A DNA stretch of 64,000 bases from Loxodes magnus (lineage: Eukaryota; Ciliophora; Karyorelictea; Loxodida; Loxodidae): positions 1 to 64,000 of the forward strand of contig CAMPDV010000540.1 of the NCBI GenBank assembly GCA_946699065.1. Direction: 5' to 3'. Shown piece after piece: positions 36,501-48,339 of the stretch. A model generated the notes under the pieces. It searched no databases, was not told where the DNA came from, and saw nothing but the letters and a program-made list of their open reading frames with translations. The first letter of the stretch is position 1. Every line of letters begins with the position of its first letter. Made by a program: the position numbers and the translations under genes.

Positions 36501-36974
36501 AGAACTTGTTGTTGCATATTTCATTCCATATTCGATTTCATATAATTAACAATATTCTCCGTCACTTTCATAACAAATGCAATCTTTCTAGTCTCAAAGG
36601 CAGTCTTTAGAATAGCATTCTTCGTCACATTAACCATTCCCTAATAAATAAGACTAACAGTTTTAAAACTTAGCATTTCACTTAGTATTCATTGATTAGA
36701 ATCCAGGAATTAGCTTTTCATATATTCAATTTCTTGCTGCCTTGGCTCATTTACAATGCTTATTGCAATAAATTGCATTCTACTACTTTATACCATTCTT
36801 CACAATAATATTCATTTTGTAAATGCAAGACTGAAGATCATTTATTATCAGAGATATATTTACTCAAGCACAATCGCTGAAAAAAGATGTACTAAGAAAC
36901 ATTATAATTGAATAGTTTCATTACTCTAGGATGAGTATCAAAGCTGCAATAATTATTTCAACAATCACTATCAT
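33580..36974 (-). CDS. Large extracellular protein with Lin-12/Notch repeat, several frame breaks
   Basis: The 5' end (ATG 36974) encodes a hydrophobic leader (MIVIVEIIIAALILILE). A clear Lin-12/Notch repeat follows near 36580-36660 (LLGNGQCDEECYSKDC then LWDQKDC). Further on are Cys-containing and ordinary soluble segments (DKFQIIGIADIVIKDFIESL; DPNDPRCEAGPDW; NVYCYKNEKWSCNICAEASF; TYCVLEHEEFDCGSLKFN). LNR modules are Cys-rich, calcium-binding extracellular folds. At least three frame changes, at about 35760-35900 and 36460-36500, are needed to link the parts, so this is either a decaying gene or affected by sequence indels. The 3' end is not fixed. Two or more genes could be present. Confidence 0.5.
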
Positions 36975-36986
36975 ACTAATAATCTT

Positions 36987-37939
36987 CTACTCTTTATATA
37001 AAAAATGGAAAAAAACCCGGGAATCTAAACCTTGAATTCTAGCCTTAAAGATCAATCTTAAGTCTTAGTTAACTAACAAGAACCAAGAATTCAAAAAAGA
37101 TAAATCTACTCTTGTTAAGGATTGGGAAACACAGAATTTCCTAGCAAACTGAAAAAGCTTGAGAAATCCCACGAGCAAGACATTATTACGCTTTATTCAT
37201 TAATTGAGAAAATTAATACCGAAATATAGATCCTGAAGGCGGAAAACTTGAATCTTCGGCTTCTTTTGTAAGATAGAAAAAAGGAAGATCAAGACTTGGT
37301 AAGTAAAGTTTAGTTTTAAATTGAAGTCTTAACTTCCTAATTTCAACTATTAGAAAATTAAAGAAGAAATTCGATTACCAATCAAAAAAAACTAACTTCA
37401 ATCAGAAAAGATGGAAATTGAAAAAATGAAAAAGAATAAAAATTTTAATTCAAGCCCTTAATAAAACGTTGCTATTATTGTCAAAAGGCTGGACATTTTT
37501 GGAGGTAATGTTTGAAGTGAAGAAGAGAGCTTGAGCAGCACCGTAAATAATTTGGAACATCGAGGGGGCTATATTGTAACTACTTTGGAGGTATTTACAG
37601 AAAGAAGCTGATATTAGATGATTCAAGTGTGACACTAATCAAGCAGGATCTTGGTAATTAATAGTAACAGAATATATAGCTTTAAAAGGACAACAATGAC
37701 CTTAGAATTTGTTTAGATAAGCTGGAGAAAAATTACAAGAAGATGGAAGAACAATTCTATGAGCTTATTGAAGAGAAAGAAGAATTATCTCAGTTTGAAA
37801 TTGATTCAGATGAAGACATGCACAGTTGACTATTGAATATAAGAACTTTTATTGTCTTTAATTTGAGGAAACATTTTCTCTAATTAAAGATGACCCTAAC
37901 CCTTATAGTTAAAATTAATTAATTAATATCCTACTCTTT
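36987..37939 (+). mobile_element. Probable gag-like retroposon G5 (9-bp flanking repeat)
   Basis: The 9-bp repeat CTACTCTTT is at 36987-36995 and 37931-37939. The ATG of the single gene follows the left copy by 9 nt. The right copy is preceded by a (TTAA)n-type tail at about 37909-37928. The layout matches G1 and G3, but the repeat is short and no empty site is available, so confidence is lower. Confidence 0.55.
37005..37829 (+). CDS. Gag-like zinc-knuckle protein G5 (complete, 274 aa)
   Basis: Single frame of 275 codons from ATG 37005 to TGA 37827-37829. A coiled coil (TLYSLIEKINTEIQILKAEN) precedes the knuckle CYYCQKAGHFWRQC at residues 156-169 (37470-37511). Residues 189-200 carry GLYCNYFGGIYRKKL, the family motif. 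A second coiled coil (LEKNYKKMEEQFYELIEEKE) and an acidic end (FEIDSDEDMHS) follow. Internal TGA encode Trp (NWKN; LKWRRE). This is the cleanest member of the family and fixes its normal length and TGA stop. Likely RNA or DNA binding through the knuckle, by analogy with gag nucleocapsid and LINE ORF1 proteins. Confidence 0.9.
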
Positions 37940-38029
37940 TAACATTAAATCATAAGGTATCTGAACATTTTATGCAAAATCTTTCATCTTCTTAACATTA
38001 CTTAACAAAACATTAAAGATCGCAAAATC

Positions 38030-39194
38030 CATTATTAAGTAAATCTGGATAGCAAGGAAATCCTTCATAAGAATCTAATTTTATTCGTTACTTTAAAGCA
38101 ACATTATGCATTATCATAGCTACAGTAAAAAAAACTGATATTTTAATCCCTTAATTATCCAACCTGGCAAAATTCATCCATTGCCAGACTTAGACTGCTA
38201 CATTCTTCAATTAAATCTGTTGTACAAAAATTAAAACCATTATAATTACAATCAGGACTTAGCAGTTCTTCATCACATATTCCATTTCCTATTTTATTCA
38301 TGTTATGATAACTAAAATCATTTCCACTACATTATTTTTAATTACATGAAAAAAAGACTCGTAAAGACCCAGACATTTGTCACTAGTACATTTATTATCC
38401 TGAATTATATAAAATTCATATAGATCATTTTGATTAAGGGTGTTTCTACTCTGAAAACAAATTGAGTCATAATTTCGTTCGAAAAAATCACATTCTATCA
38501 TACTAATTATTATGTGGCTTATTTAAAGTACATTTTCTTTGAGATTGCAACAGATAATCATCTTATTCTTGCTGATTATTATCAAAAAAGCATTCTTCGT
38601 AATAGCATTATTCTTGAAAAATTAAATCCCCAATTTGTTTGATTTTGCAGCCTTTCTATAAACACTTTTTACGACCTCAGCCATCTCAGTTACATTATTT
38701 ATTATAGCAACTTAAATCGCTAATGTTGTTCCCTTAAGATTGAAGACATGTATTATTGGTATCTATGCAAACTTAGCAGTCATTACCATCGTTCTTGCAT
38801 AAACTATTCTAATATCTTTTAGAATTTTCGTAGTAAACTATTTGGATTACATTGTTACCTATCATATTCCAGTTACAATTATATTGTGGATTTAAATTGA
38901 AATATGTAAAATTTTGATGAGAAGATAGTTAGCAGTCATTTCAATCGTGCCATTAATCTTAATTGCACCTTTAATCTAATACATTTGCCTAATTTTAACT
39001 CATATTCTACGGATTATTTCCACTGTTCTATTGATTATTTTCATCTTACTATTAAGGTTATTCTCAGTTAGAATAAAGTCATTCCTTATCACTTCAGTCA
39101 GTCAAATTTGGTTAGAACTTTCATAACTTGAGCACATAGGGATATAACATTAAAGGTCGAAGTTCTTATCATCTTCAATAATTAATCTATTCAT
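38030..39194 (-). CDS. Cysteine-rich protein with tandem Lin-12/Notch-type repeats
   Basis: Minus strand from about ATG 39194. Repeated Cys/Asp/Asn modules are visible: RCNQDQWHDWNDC, CNWNMIGNN, LCKNDGNDCQVC, CYNKQCNWDGWGRKKC, and a canonical repeat KIGNGICDEELLSPDC followed by NYNGFNFC. Many module Trp are TGA. A frame change at the T7 tract near 38350 separates DNKCTSDKCLGLYESFF from the next module. Like the neighbour at 33580-36974 this looks like an extracellular ciliate surface protein; the two are probably paralogues separated by the G5 element. The 3' end is approximate and the signal peptide was not located. Confidence 0.65.
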
Positions 39195-39256
39195 AAGAGT
39201 TGTGAAGTAAGTTGTTACTGGGAAACTGTAAATTTTTAGTGTATTATAATCATAAA

Positions 39257-40463
39257 ATGAAGCTTCTTTTCAAAATAATCTTCTTAATCTCACTAACAAC
39301 TTTCAGTCATACAAGCTAAATCACATTTTTAGTCGCCTACTTATCTTTTTGTGTATTATTAAAGTCTTAATCCAAGCAGCCTGGAGAACAGAAAGGTGAG
39401 TTTTATAATAAAGATCCAAAGTTATAATTCTTATTTGAAAGTTATGAAGTTAAGTAGTCCATTGCATCTCAACCACATTAATGAACTAAGCATTCTTAAT
39501 TGCATATTTTGTTACCTATTTTTTCAGCGCTACATTATCCACCTAAAGCTTATAAGCAAGCTTCTTAATAATTGCAACATTCTAAGGAAATGCACATTGG
39601 ATTTAAATACTCTTAGTTACATGAAACGTTATCTATAAGATAAGATGTGCAATTAATAAGAGTAAAGCAACAGTCTGAATAATGGAAATGATTTTAGTAA
39701 TAAAAGCATTGAAATTAGAACTTTGAGTCTCCTATCATTGCTTGAAGCAAGCATCATTATTCTATATAAGTAACTAATGCTAAGTTATTTATTCTTTTGC
39801 ATTAGTTACATTAAAATAGAAACATTTAACTGGATTATTCTTCTTTTGAACGTATAGGTGGGATTGTAGACTTTAGAGCCTTTACTGAAGCAAGGTATTA
39901 CATGAGATTGATTAAAGATTCCTTTTGCAAAATAAGATATTTCCATTCTATAATGGTTTATACTTCAATTGTAATTGGCCTTCTATATGTTACAGCTAAG
40001 ATTGAAGAAAGTTTAATTTAAAAACATATTAATTTCTTCTTTTGTTTTAACAGCAGGAGATTCAGAAGTTTTTGACAGAGATTATTTGGATATAATGTAT
40101 ATTACACTACTCTTAGCTATTCTTTTAAACGTAGTGCTTATGCTTAATATGATCAGTATTTTTTTCACTTCTATAAATAAATTTTTTTGGTTGATCTTTA
40201 GGTCTACATCCATTGACTAATTTTAAAGGAATATGCTTTCGGTTATCACTGCAAAGTGGCTGAATTTTGTTTCTAATCATTCGATTCTAATATTTGCTGA
40301 GTACTTATTTTAAATCTTTTATTCTTAAGTGCTAGACATCAGTATGCGATTTTCCCTTAAGCCCTTATACATTTCTTAAAAGTTCAAAATTATCCTATTA
40401 CATAATTTGAGTTCTTAAAGTAAATTTAGCTAGTGGTATCTTGATTGGTATAGATCCTATTGA
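39257..40463 (+). CDS. Membrane protein with signal peptide and one 43-nt intron, 387 aa
   Basis: ATG 39257 opens a signal peptide (MKLLFKIIFLISLTTFSHTS). Exon 1 runs to 40010; four TGA inside it read as Trp (for example EQWKW). The 43-nt segment 40011-40053 starts GT and ends in a T-rich AACAG. Removing it joins KIEE to TGDSEVFDRDYLDIMYI in frame. Exon 2 encodes hydrophobic helices (TLLLAILLNVVLMLNMI) and stops at TGA 40461-40463, the first TGA of that exon. Exon 1 has another helix (YTSIVIGLLYV). The helix pair resembles the end of an ion-transport domain, but that resemblance is weak. Divergent from the Notch-repeat gene, 62 bp away. Confidence 0.65.
40011..40053 (+). other. Spliceosomal intron, 43 nt
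   Basis: GTTTAA at the 5' end, a T-rich tract and AACAG at the 3' end. Its removal restores one reading frame across two protein-like exons. This is the clearest intron in the window. Confidence 0.6.
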
Positions 40464-40977
40464 GAAGAGATTTTTGGAAGAAATGTTTCTTTTTTATATA
40501 GTAAAATAAAAAAAGGAATTAAAGCATAAAAATATGTTAATTATAAATTTAGTTTATAAGCTAAATCCTAAATTTTACATTGATTATTGTATAGAATATT
40601 TCATTATTTAATTTAATTTTAACTTAAATATATTTTCTAATGGATAGTTCGTTGATCTCTTTAAATAAATGCTAAAACAGTTTTGCTTATAGCAAAAGTT
40701 TAAAATCTAATTATTTTCTTTATATGAGATAATATAATTAAACTATTATAAAGTAAGTTATAAAATAAAAAATGCAAAACAAAGAAATATAATTTATTAA
40801 GAGTATCTTTTTAAGAAATATTTTAAAATAAGCAAATTATTCTCTAGCTAAAATTCCTTTTTTTCTTAAATATGAAATTCTACCTATTTTGTTTTTTTAA
40901 AACTGGAAAATATAATCAACTACGACAAAAATAAAGGTAATTCTTTAATATTTAGATAAAATATTCCAAGAATATAC

Positions 40978-41700
40978 GGTACTTTATTATCTGTAGTGAT
41001 ATCAAGTAACTAAAATTTAATCGTATCGGGAAATAGAGATAATACGATAAAGATATGGGTCTTAACAACTGGCTAGTGTAAGATTACTTTATAGGGACAT
41101 ACGAATCCTTTATTATCTGTAGCGATTTCAAGAGACCAGAAAAGGAATCGTATCGGGAAGTTCTGAAGGTACGATAATGATATGGAACTTAGCAACTGGT
41201 TAATTAAAAAGTTCTTTGTAAGGACACACGAATGGTGTAAATTCTTTAGCGATATCAAGTGATTAGAATTGAATTTTATTGGGAAGTTATGATCAATCGA
41301 TCAATAAATGGGACTAGCGAATGTAAGGGTTCTTTGTGGGGAGATACAGATTCTGTGTTTTCTGTAGCGATTTCAAGTGACCAGAACTGATCATATCGGG
41401 AAGTATTGATAAGACAATCAATATATGGGAATTAGCAACTAGTCAGCTCTTAAAGGCCATTCAAATACTGTATCAAGTATTCAGTTTAGTAACTTCAAGT
41501 GTTACAATTTCTGGATCATGTAGATATGAAACTTTAATATAGGTGAATGCATATAAACTCTTTAAGTCTAAAAAATTATCTAAATTATATAGCATTGGGT
41601 AAGGACAACAAATGAATAGTAGCAGGAGGATATGATAATACTGTGAAAAAGTGGAAAATAATAAGTTGAGAGAAAGTAACAACTATTAAGACTTTTAATT
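40978..41700 (+). pseudogene. Degenerate WD40-repeat gene
   Basis: Several WD40 blades are legible: LIVSGNRDNTIKIWVLTTGQ, LQGHTNPLLSVAISRDQ, IVSGSSEGTIMIWNLATGQ, LQGHTNGVNSLAISSDQN and ISGSIDKTINIWELATSQ. Consecutive blades lie in different frames, with single-base shifts at about 41141 and 41381. The third blade loses its GH and the last (ISGSCRYETL) is barely recognisable. No N-terminal domain or start was found. WD40 propellers are scaffolds; this looks like a dying or partial gene. Confidence 0.7.
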
Positions 41701-43523
41701 TTACAATTTAAGAAATTTATTATTACTGTTAGGAAAAGCATACTATGTATTTAATTACGTATAAAAGCTTTAGAAGATATAAACCAATTAAAAATTAAGA
41801 TATTTACGTATGGTTTAAGAGTATATTTACGTTTTAGATTTATTTATCCTTAAGTATTTTATATTAAAAATTTATATATGACAATATACTTTTACTTAAG
41901 CATGGCTAAGTCTACAATGTAAAACAATAAGAATTGTAAATATTTTTCTTAAAAACATTTATTGAAAAATTACATTAATTTAAAAATTTGAAGTGGTTGA
42001 AATAAAAATATTAATCCATTAATTAATTAATTTAAAAAGGTAATAAGATAAAAGCAATAAATTTAATCTAAATATTAATTTATAAATTAACATATTTTAA
42101 ATCCTTTTTAACTAAAATTTTTCACTATATAAAGTTTTAATAATTTTTGAATTAAAAAATAAACATAAAATATTTGAATTATATTGAATTATTTTATAAG
42201 ATAGAATTAAAAAAAATGGATTTTATCTATATTTAATTTTTTTAATTTTATTGTTTAAAGATTTTTTTAATTTAAAAAGATGAATTAGTATTTTTAGCTT
42301 TATTTAGCAATTTTTCTAAAGCTATAAAGATTTACTTATTTTAAATTTGATATTGGAATTTTTAAAGGTAATAAAATATTAAAATTTTAAATATTTTAAA
42401 ATAATTTAAATTTATTAAATTTTAAATAATAAAAAGTTAAAATTAGCAAACTTTTTAATTAATTAGAAATATTAGCTTTGCACTGCGTTATATATTATAT
42501 AAGATTTGGGGACAGACATAGATTTATAATTTTAAAATATATAAAAAATGAAGTTATTAATTATTATTCAGAAAATAAAATATATTCTAGTGAGAATTCT
42601 TTTAATAAAAATAAAAAGAAAACTTTAAGTATTATAATTAAATCTTATTTTATTTTAGGAAATATCTAAATTTAGAGTAAAATTTATCTTATAAATATTC
42701 TTATTTTTTTAATTAAAAGCAGAGTGAGTTAAAGTTTGTTTATTAATTTAGATAGATTTTTTTATTTTTTTATATTTTTAAGATTAAAAATATAAAATTT
42801 TAAAATCAACTAAAAAAAGTCAAAACAAAAGATTCGCTTGCGTTTTATGTTTTATAACTCTTTTAGGAAAAATAAAATATTATATTTGAGAATAAAATAA
42901 AAGGAATTAGAGCTAAATTTTTTAAAAATAAATAATAATAAAGTGGGATTTTTTAAATAAATTGTAATTAAAAAGAAACATAAATAGTTTATTAAATAAT
43001 AAAAAGTTTAATTTAATTATTAAATTCATTTTGTAATATGTTTCCCATTAATGGATCAAGTAAAAGGTATAATAAAAGTGCAAAAATTTATATTAAAATA
43101 AAACAATTATTTTAGAATAAAAACATATTTTAGAAGAAAAGGAATACAAAATTTTAGTAATCATAAAAACTAATTAAATCAAATATTTTAAAATTGAAGG
43201 AAGAAAAAATTAATTAAGAGATTTTAGTAATAAAATCAATAGAAAATTAGTAGCAAAAATAATTTCCAAGACGAAAAAAATTGATTTTTAATTTTTGCAC
43301 GTTTTATACTATCAAAAATTTTTAGAAAAAATAAAATAAAAATGATTTAATTTACAAATAATCATAAAAAAAGAAATTCTTTAAATTCTTTTAAAAATGA
43401 AGAAAAAGGTTTTTTTATATATTTTTTTGAATTCTTAATTGATTAAATTTTTGATTGAAAAGATATTAAAAAATTCCTTATGTTTTATACACAAATTATA
43501 TAACAAAATTTATTTATTTATTT
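41701..43523. other. Extremely AT-rich tract without genes
   Basis: The most AT-rich part of the window, with long A and T runs, and no motif on either strand. A short CTTGCG-containing spot near 42840 is the only GC interruption. It separates the WD40 remnant from a gag-like gene. Confidence 0.55.
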
Positions 43524-44385
43524 ATAAAAAGTTAAAGTTAAAAAGTTTTGTTAAAGCCTTAGTAGTCAGCCATTTGACCTATTCTATCAGCTTGTCTCCA
43601 TTAGTTTGTCCTGAATTTCTACTAGGCTTAGTTAGGCGGTGTAGCACTTCATTAGTGCACCATCCTTTAATATTCGGAATAGTTTTGGTCTTGCACTTAG
43701 CATTCCTAATTATTTATCCTTGGATTAAGATTTGAATTAAAGAATTTTTTCTATAAATTTTTCCGCTTTATGTTGGATATATCCTAAATAGTTTTCTAAA
43801 AATATCTTATTTATTCTTTCTTTAAATTTCGCTTAGTTAGTAGCAGTATTTTCATTGGTGTTATTTATTGCACACGTAGCATTTTATTCTTCTTTTAAAC
43901 TATTATTCCTGTAACACTTATTTAATTTAAATTTACTACTTATTTTAAATAAACGTTTACTGTTTATTTTAATTTGAGGCTTCATTTTCTATTTCCATAG
44001 GATCTGATTAATTCTGCTAAAACAAAAATGGAATTACCTGAATTTATTATTAAATTTAAAGAATTCTTTGTTCCAGTTTGTTTTCTATTTCTTATGATTA
44101 TTAATATTGTTTCTCAAGTAAAGACGTTATTAGTTTTTCTAATTTTTCTACTTTATCAGTGAGGTATCTATTTTTAAACATAAACTCTTTTAATGACTTA
44201 GATAATATTTCTATTTGAGTTTGTGTCGGAAGTTTTTTTAGTTCTGGATTTCCAAGTGGTTAATGTTCGTCATATCAATCATATTTCTCACTTTCACTCA
44301 TTGTAATTATTTCGCTTTTTTATTTTTTAGAGAATTTTCCTGTTTAAATGTTTTGTTCAAAGTTCTGTTATTTCTTAGAAGCCAT
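43524..44385 (-). CDS. Gag-like zinc-knuckle protein G2 (intact copy)
   Basis: ATG at 44385. A Lys/Gln-rich N-terminus (MASKKQQNFEQN) is followed by coiled coil (LTDKVEKLEKLITSLLEKQ; EIENKLEQRILQ) and the knuckle CYVCNKQHQWKYC at residues 169-181 (43843-43881; CX2CX3HX4C, its Trp is TGA). QDIFRKLFRIYPTQSGKIY then RKN matches the family motif. A basic tail follows (RNSGQTNGDKLIEQ). No TGA closes the frame before it runs into a TAAATAAATAAA tail at about 43515, so the stop is uncertain. Similarity to the copy at 9874-10734 covers exactly this gene. Frames on the opposite strand here are mirror artefacts. Confidence 0.8.
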
Positions 44386-44639
44386 TTTATATATGTATAT
44401 CTTAATAAATTAAAAAATATCATCTCTAATTTGAGGCTTGATTATGAAGCAAGTTATGAATTAAAAAAGGGAAATATCTATTAATAGTTCTAAGGTAAAA
44501 AGCAAAATTATTCACTTGAACATCTTTTTAGAAATATAAAAATTTAAGAGTATGCTATAGTAAAGTAATCTCTTTCAAAGGGCTACAATATAATAAAAAG
44601 ATAAAATCTTAATTTCTAGCAAAAATAGAAAAGTCTTTA

Positions 44640-44940
44640 GTTTTTAAAATTTAGTTTTGAAGATTTCAAAGAAATAAAATTAATTTAAAAGGCTAGAATG
44701 AACGGCATTGATAATCTTAAAGATGTCTAATTATTCTACTAGAAATATAGGAATATAAGCCAGTATATTTTAGCCTCGCTTCTCTCAAAATTCTTCGTAA
44801 CTTATAATCTAACTCCAAATTTCTCTTTTCATATTAAATCTATAAAATAAGAAAATTGCAAGTGCTCATTATAAGTCTCAATAGCATAAAAAAGCAACAA
44901 AGACAACTTTAATTTTTTAAAGAGAAGTAAAAAACCTTAT
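44640..44940 (+). CDS. Short hypothetical coding fragment
   Basis: Protein-like frame including FKEIKLIQKARMNGIDNLKD and YQKYRNISQYILASLLSKFF, with TAA/TAG as Gln. No start, stop or family could be assigned, and it may be an exon or remnant. Confidence 0.3.
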
Positions 44941-45029
44941 CATTAGTCTTTGAACTTAAGTATTTTAGTTAAAAAATAAATAAATTATAATTAAAAAGCA
45001 ATTTGATCATAATTTAATAAGTAACTAAT

Positions 45030-45375
45030 TTTACTACAAGCAGTGCAGTTTATTCTTGTCCTCCCTACTATTTTAATCTGCATAGACAATTACGATATGC
45101 TGTCCATTTTTCAGTCTTACTTATATCACAACTTGTTCCTTCTTTTTATTTCCAATCTGATGCAAGTGGACTAAAGCCAAAAATATTTTCAGGCTTATAA
45201 TTTTCATTGTTGTCTTCTTTCATTAGATTTGAGTATTTAAGTTCTCTTCTAAAAACATAAAATGATGTCTGAAGTTATAAATTTAACGTTTGCTCTAATT
45301 TAGTAGCTGACTTAGTTCTTTTTATGACCCCTATTATTCATATATCTCGTGATTTGTCAAGTTATACATTATGTT
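45030..45375 (-). CDS. Hypothetical coding segment
   Basis: Minus-strand frame with consistent composition: NVQLDKSRDIWIIGVIKRTK, LQTSFYVFRRELKYSNLM, FGFSPLASDWKQKEGTSCD, and KTEKWTAYRNCLC. One TGA reads as Trp. Ends are not defined. No family recognised. Confidence 0.4.
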
Positions 45376-45389
45376 TCAGAGTAAGCTCT

Positions 45390-48330
45390 TACTAAAGAAA
45401 AGACTGAAAGTGGTGGTGAAAAATTTGTATGCAAGATTAACAGAAGATAAGATGAATCATAGTGTTTTACTAAGTAAAAATAACTAAGAAGATATTATAC
45501 CAGCAAACTTATGGATAAAGAAACTTAGTTAAGATAGTTAAAACTACGGTTAGAATACTATCAGCAAAATGCATGAAATGAATTTAAGAATAAAATGCAG
45601 CAGTTAAAAATAATGAGTTACTAGATTTTCTTAAACTATATTAAGAATTATTCAAACTACTTCCGTATAGACATTCCTTAACCTGCTAAAACCGTAACTC
45701 CAAAATTTTAGCCTAAACTTCTCTATTAAGTAGCAATTATGAGGTTACCAGTAAGCATCACGAAGCAATAGTAAAATCTATATACAAAATTAAGTTTTTT
45801 TAAGTTTGAAATTGAATCTTTAATCAAAGAACTGTTATGAAAACATTAATCATTCATTCAGATAGTTCTGGTCGATTTAAAGAACTAAAATATAAGGCTC
45901 TATCTAAATTTTCTTTAACCTTTTGACATTACATGCAGAATTATAAATATTTAAATTGGCAAATATAGAACATTAGATTAATAATGAGTAAGCAATAACT
46001 GGATGCTTATAGCTTTAATAATTTCATTGTCCTCTCTTTTTTCATTTAAGTTAAGTCCTTAGTCTGATTCTTTATCATTTTGTTTTTCTTCATTTTTTTC
46101 TCATTCTTCTACCTCTTATACAACTGAAGCGAGTATAACAAATCCTGACTAACTACAATTTACACTTTTTATAGTTAGTAAATTGAATTTTTCTATTGAG
46201 CATGATATTCCATTATCTCATTTTTATTCGTTAATATCTCACATTTGGCATACTACATTTGAAGGTGTTTAAGTTTGGTTAGCTTAGAACAAATTCTATT
46301 TAGATTTTCACTTTTTTCAGTTTACCCTTCTTATATAGAATCCTTCATTTGCTTATTCAGATATTTAGTAAACCGAAAGATTTAAATATTGGATATAACT
46401 CAAATCATCCAACTCATATGGTCTGTTTCTTCAAAAATGAAGAATGCAACAAAGCATCCTTTAAGATCATTAGAGTAGTTTATACTTAGACAGAGAAATT
46501 TCCATTACTATCCTTATATCTCCTTTAAAGTTTTAATGATTTATATCATAAAAAAGAAAAGATTCTAATTTCGTAGCTCTATTTCTTATCAGGAATTTCC
46601 TTCTCCTTTGCATAGGATAGAAGAATTATTTACAGGAGTTATCAAATTTAGACTGTATAAGTTTGATAGCTTAAAATATGATTATTTGCCTGGTTAAAGA
46701 TACTTCTTCTAGTCATAAGACTAGTTTATGCTTTTTGTTCGAGTTTAGCTTTATATAGTTGAATTTTTTAATGATCTACATAAGCTAACCCATCTAGTTT
46801 TAGGGTATCTTGTACTTTGTTTACTAGTTAAGATATTGGCAGATACTGTCTAAATACTTCTGCAATTTTTCAGATGCTACTTTTAGTCTTGCTTCATAGT
46901 AACTAGAAACTGCTATTGCCATCTATTCTTGCTTCTCTATTTTTTAGGAAAGATATCATAAGAACTGTTTCATTCTAGAGGAGAAGATTCAGAGTACTGG
47001 TACTTATTTCAATAGCTATGTCATGCATAAAATTTTAAGCTTTTACATCTGAGGCGAATTATCTAGTTTATAGGATTTATATTTGCTAAGATAAGAATTA
47101 TAATGTCCTTTCTTCTTAGATAGTAGAAAACATTTTAGTAGACGCGTTAAACTAGTCATAGACAATGGCTTCTACTACTAATGAACTGGTATAATCTACT
47201 TAAGGTAACTTAAAGTTTTTAGTGTAAATATTATTTATCTAATTTAAAGGAAATTCTTGATTGAATAATCCTATGTAACAGATCTGGCTCTTAAGGGATA
47301 TTCTTCATCTAAATCCGTAGCATCATCACACTTTAGAGTAAATAAGGTATTTCACGCTTTTCCTTTTTGAGAGCTCACTATAAAATTTTCAGCTTGAGGA
47401 ACTCTGTTAACATTGATTACTTTTTGGCTAGTTTACTTAGTCACTCCTTAAAAGTGAATGTATAGTAATTTCCTGACTCCAGCTCTTAAGTATTGATTTA
47501 TATAAACAATGTAGTGGTAAAGGGGGTAGCAGTTTATCAAATGCTATCAAGACTTTGGCAAAAAGAAACAGATTAGATATCTATGCTTGAATTAGAAACA
47601 AATCTATACATTATAAAGATATTAGCTAGGTTAATTATGTTATATTCATTATTCTGTATCACTATAGAAACTGGAGATACTTATTACTGGTTATATTTAA
47701 GTACATTTTATCAAAAGTTTATTTTCAGTTGTTGAAATAGTTGCTACATTAAGTTCTAAGAATGTTCATGCTGGAAGCTATTATCCTTATAAGGTAATGG
47801 AAGATGCAAAGAAATGGCACTTTTCTTCTACTTCTTTTTTTATTATTTGAAGTTTAGTTTTAGTCTATAACTAATCAACTTGATTTATATCTCAATTCTT
47901 CACTCGGACTATCAAACGCTATTTTATAAAATGTGCAGTTATCCTGCAAAATAATCTCTCTATTCTCATTACCAGAATATAAACCTTCATCGTCTTAGTT
48001 AAACTAACAAGTATATGAAGATTTAAAATCTTCATTTTACCAGAAATTTAAAATAAGAAAATTACAAATTAGACCTTCATAATGCTATCTAAGTATCTTA
48101 ATTTGAATCTATAAGTCTAAAACTATTAAACTCGATGTATTTTTGATGAGTAGAGATTCTATTAATGAGTAATATTTTATTTTTCTAAAGCTTTTAGGTA
48201 GATCATTAAGAGAAAGGCCAGTATTATTAAAGCCTATTAGCCTTGCCTCTGAGATATATTTTTGTAATGGTTTTGGAGTTTGATATCATTTAAATATGAG
48301 ATCATTTAGGATATGTAAAGTTATCTTTAC
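45390..48330 (+). CDS. Long hypothetical protein with hydrophobic segments
   Basis: Most of the interval reads as protein on the plus strand: ETQLRQLKLRLEYYQQNAW near 45520; FRIDIPQPAKTVTPKFQPKL near 45700; LSHFYSLISHIWHTTFEGVQ near 46240; YFNSYVMHKILSFYIWGELS near 47030; FHAFPFWELTIKFSAWGTLL near 47370; MLYSLFCITIETGDTYYWLY near 47670. TGA reads as Trp repeatedly. Several frame changes occur and neither end is fixed, so this may be one gene with indels or more than one. No domain recognised. Confidence 0.4.
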
Positions 48331-48339
48331 TAGGTATGA

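Noticed and set aside
40054..40463. Polycystin/TRP-type cation channel call for the 39257 gene
   Set aside because: Only one hydrophobic helix pair resembles the end of an ion-transport domain; no selectivity filter or voltage-sensor pattern seen.
43439..43735. 98-residue plus-strand protein with hydrophobic tail
   Set aside because: Mirror image of the gag-like gene G2 on the minus strand, which has zinc knuckle, coiled coil and a homologous copy.
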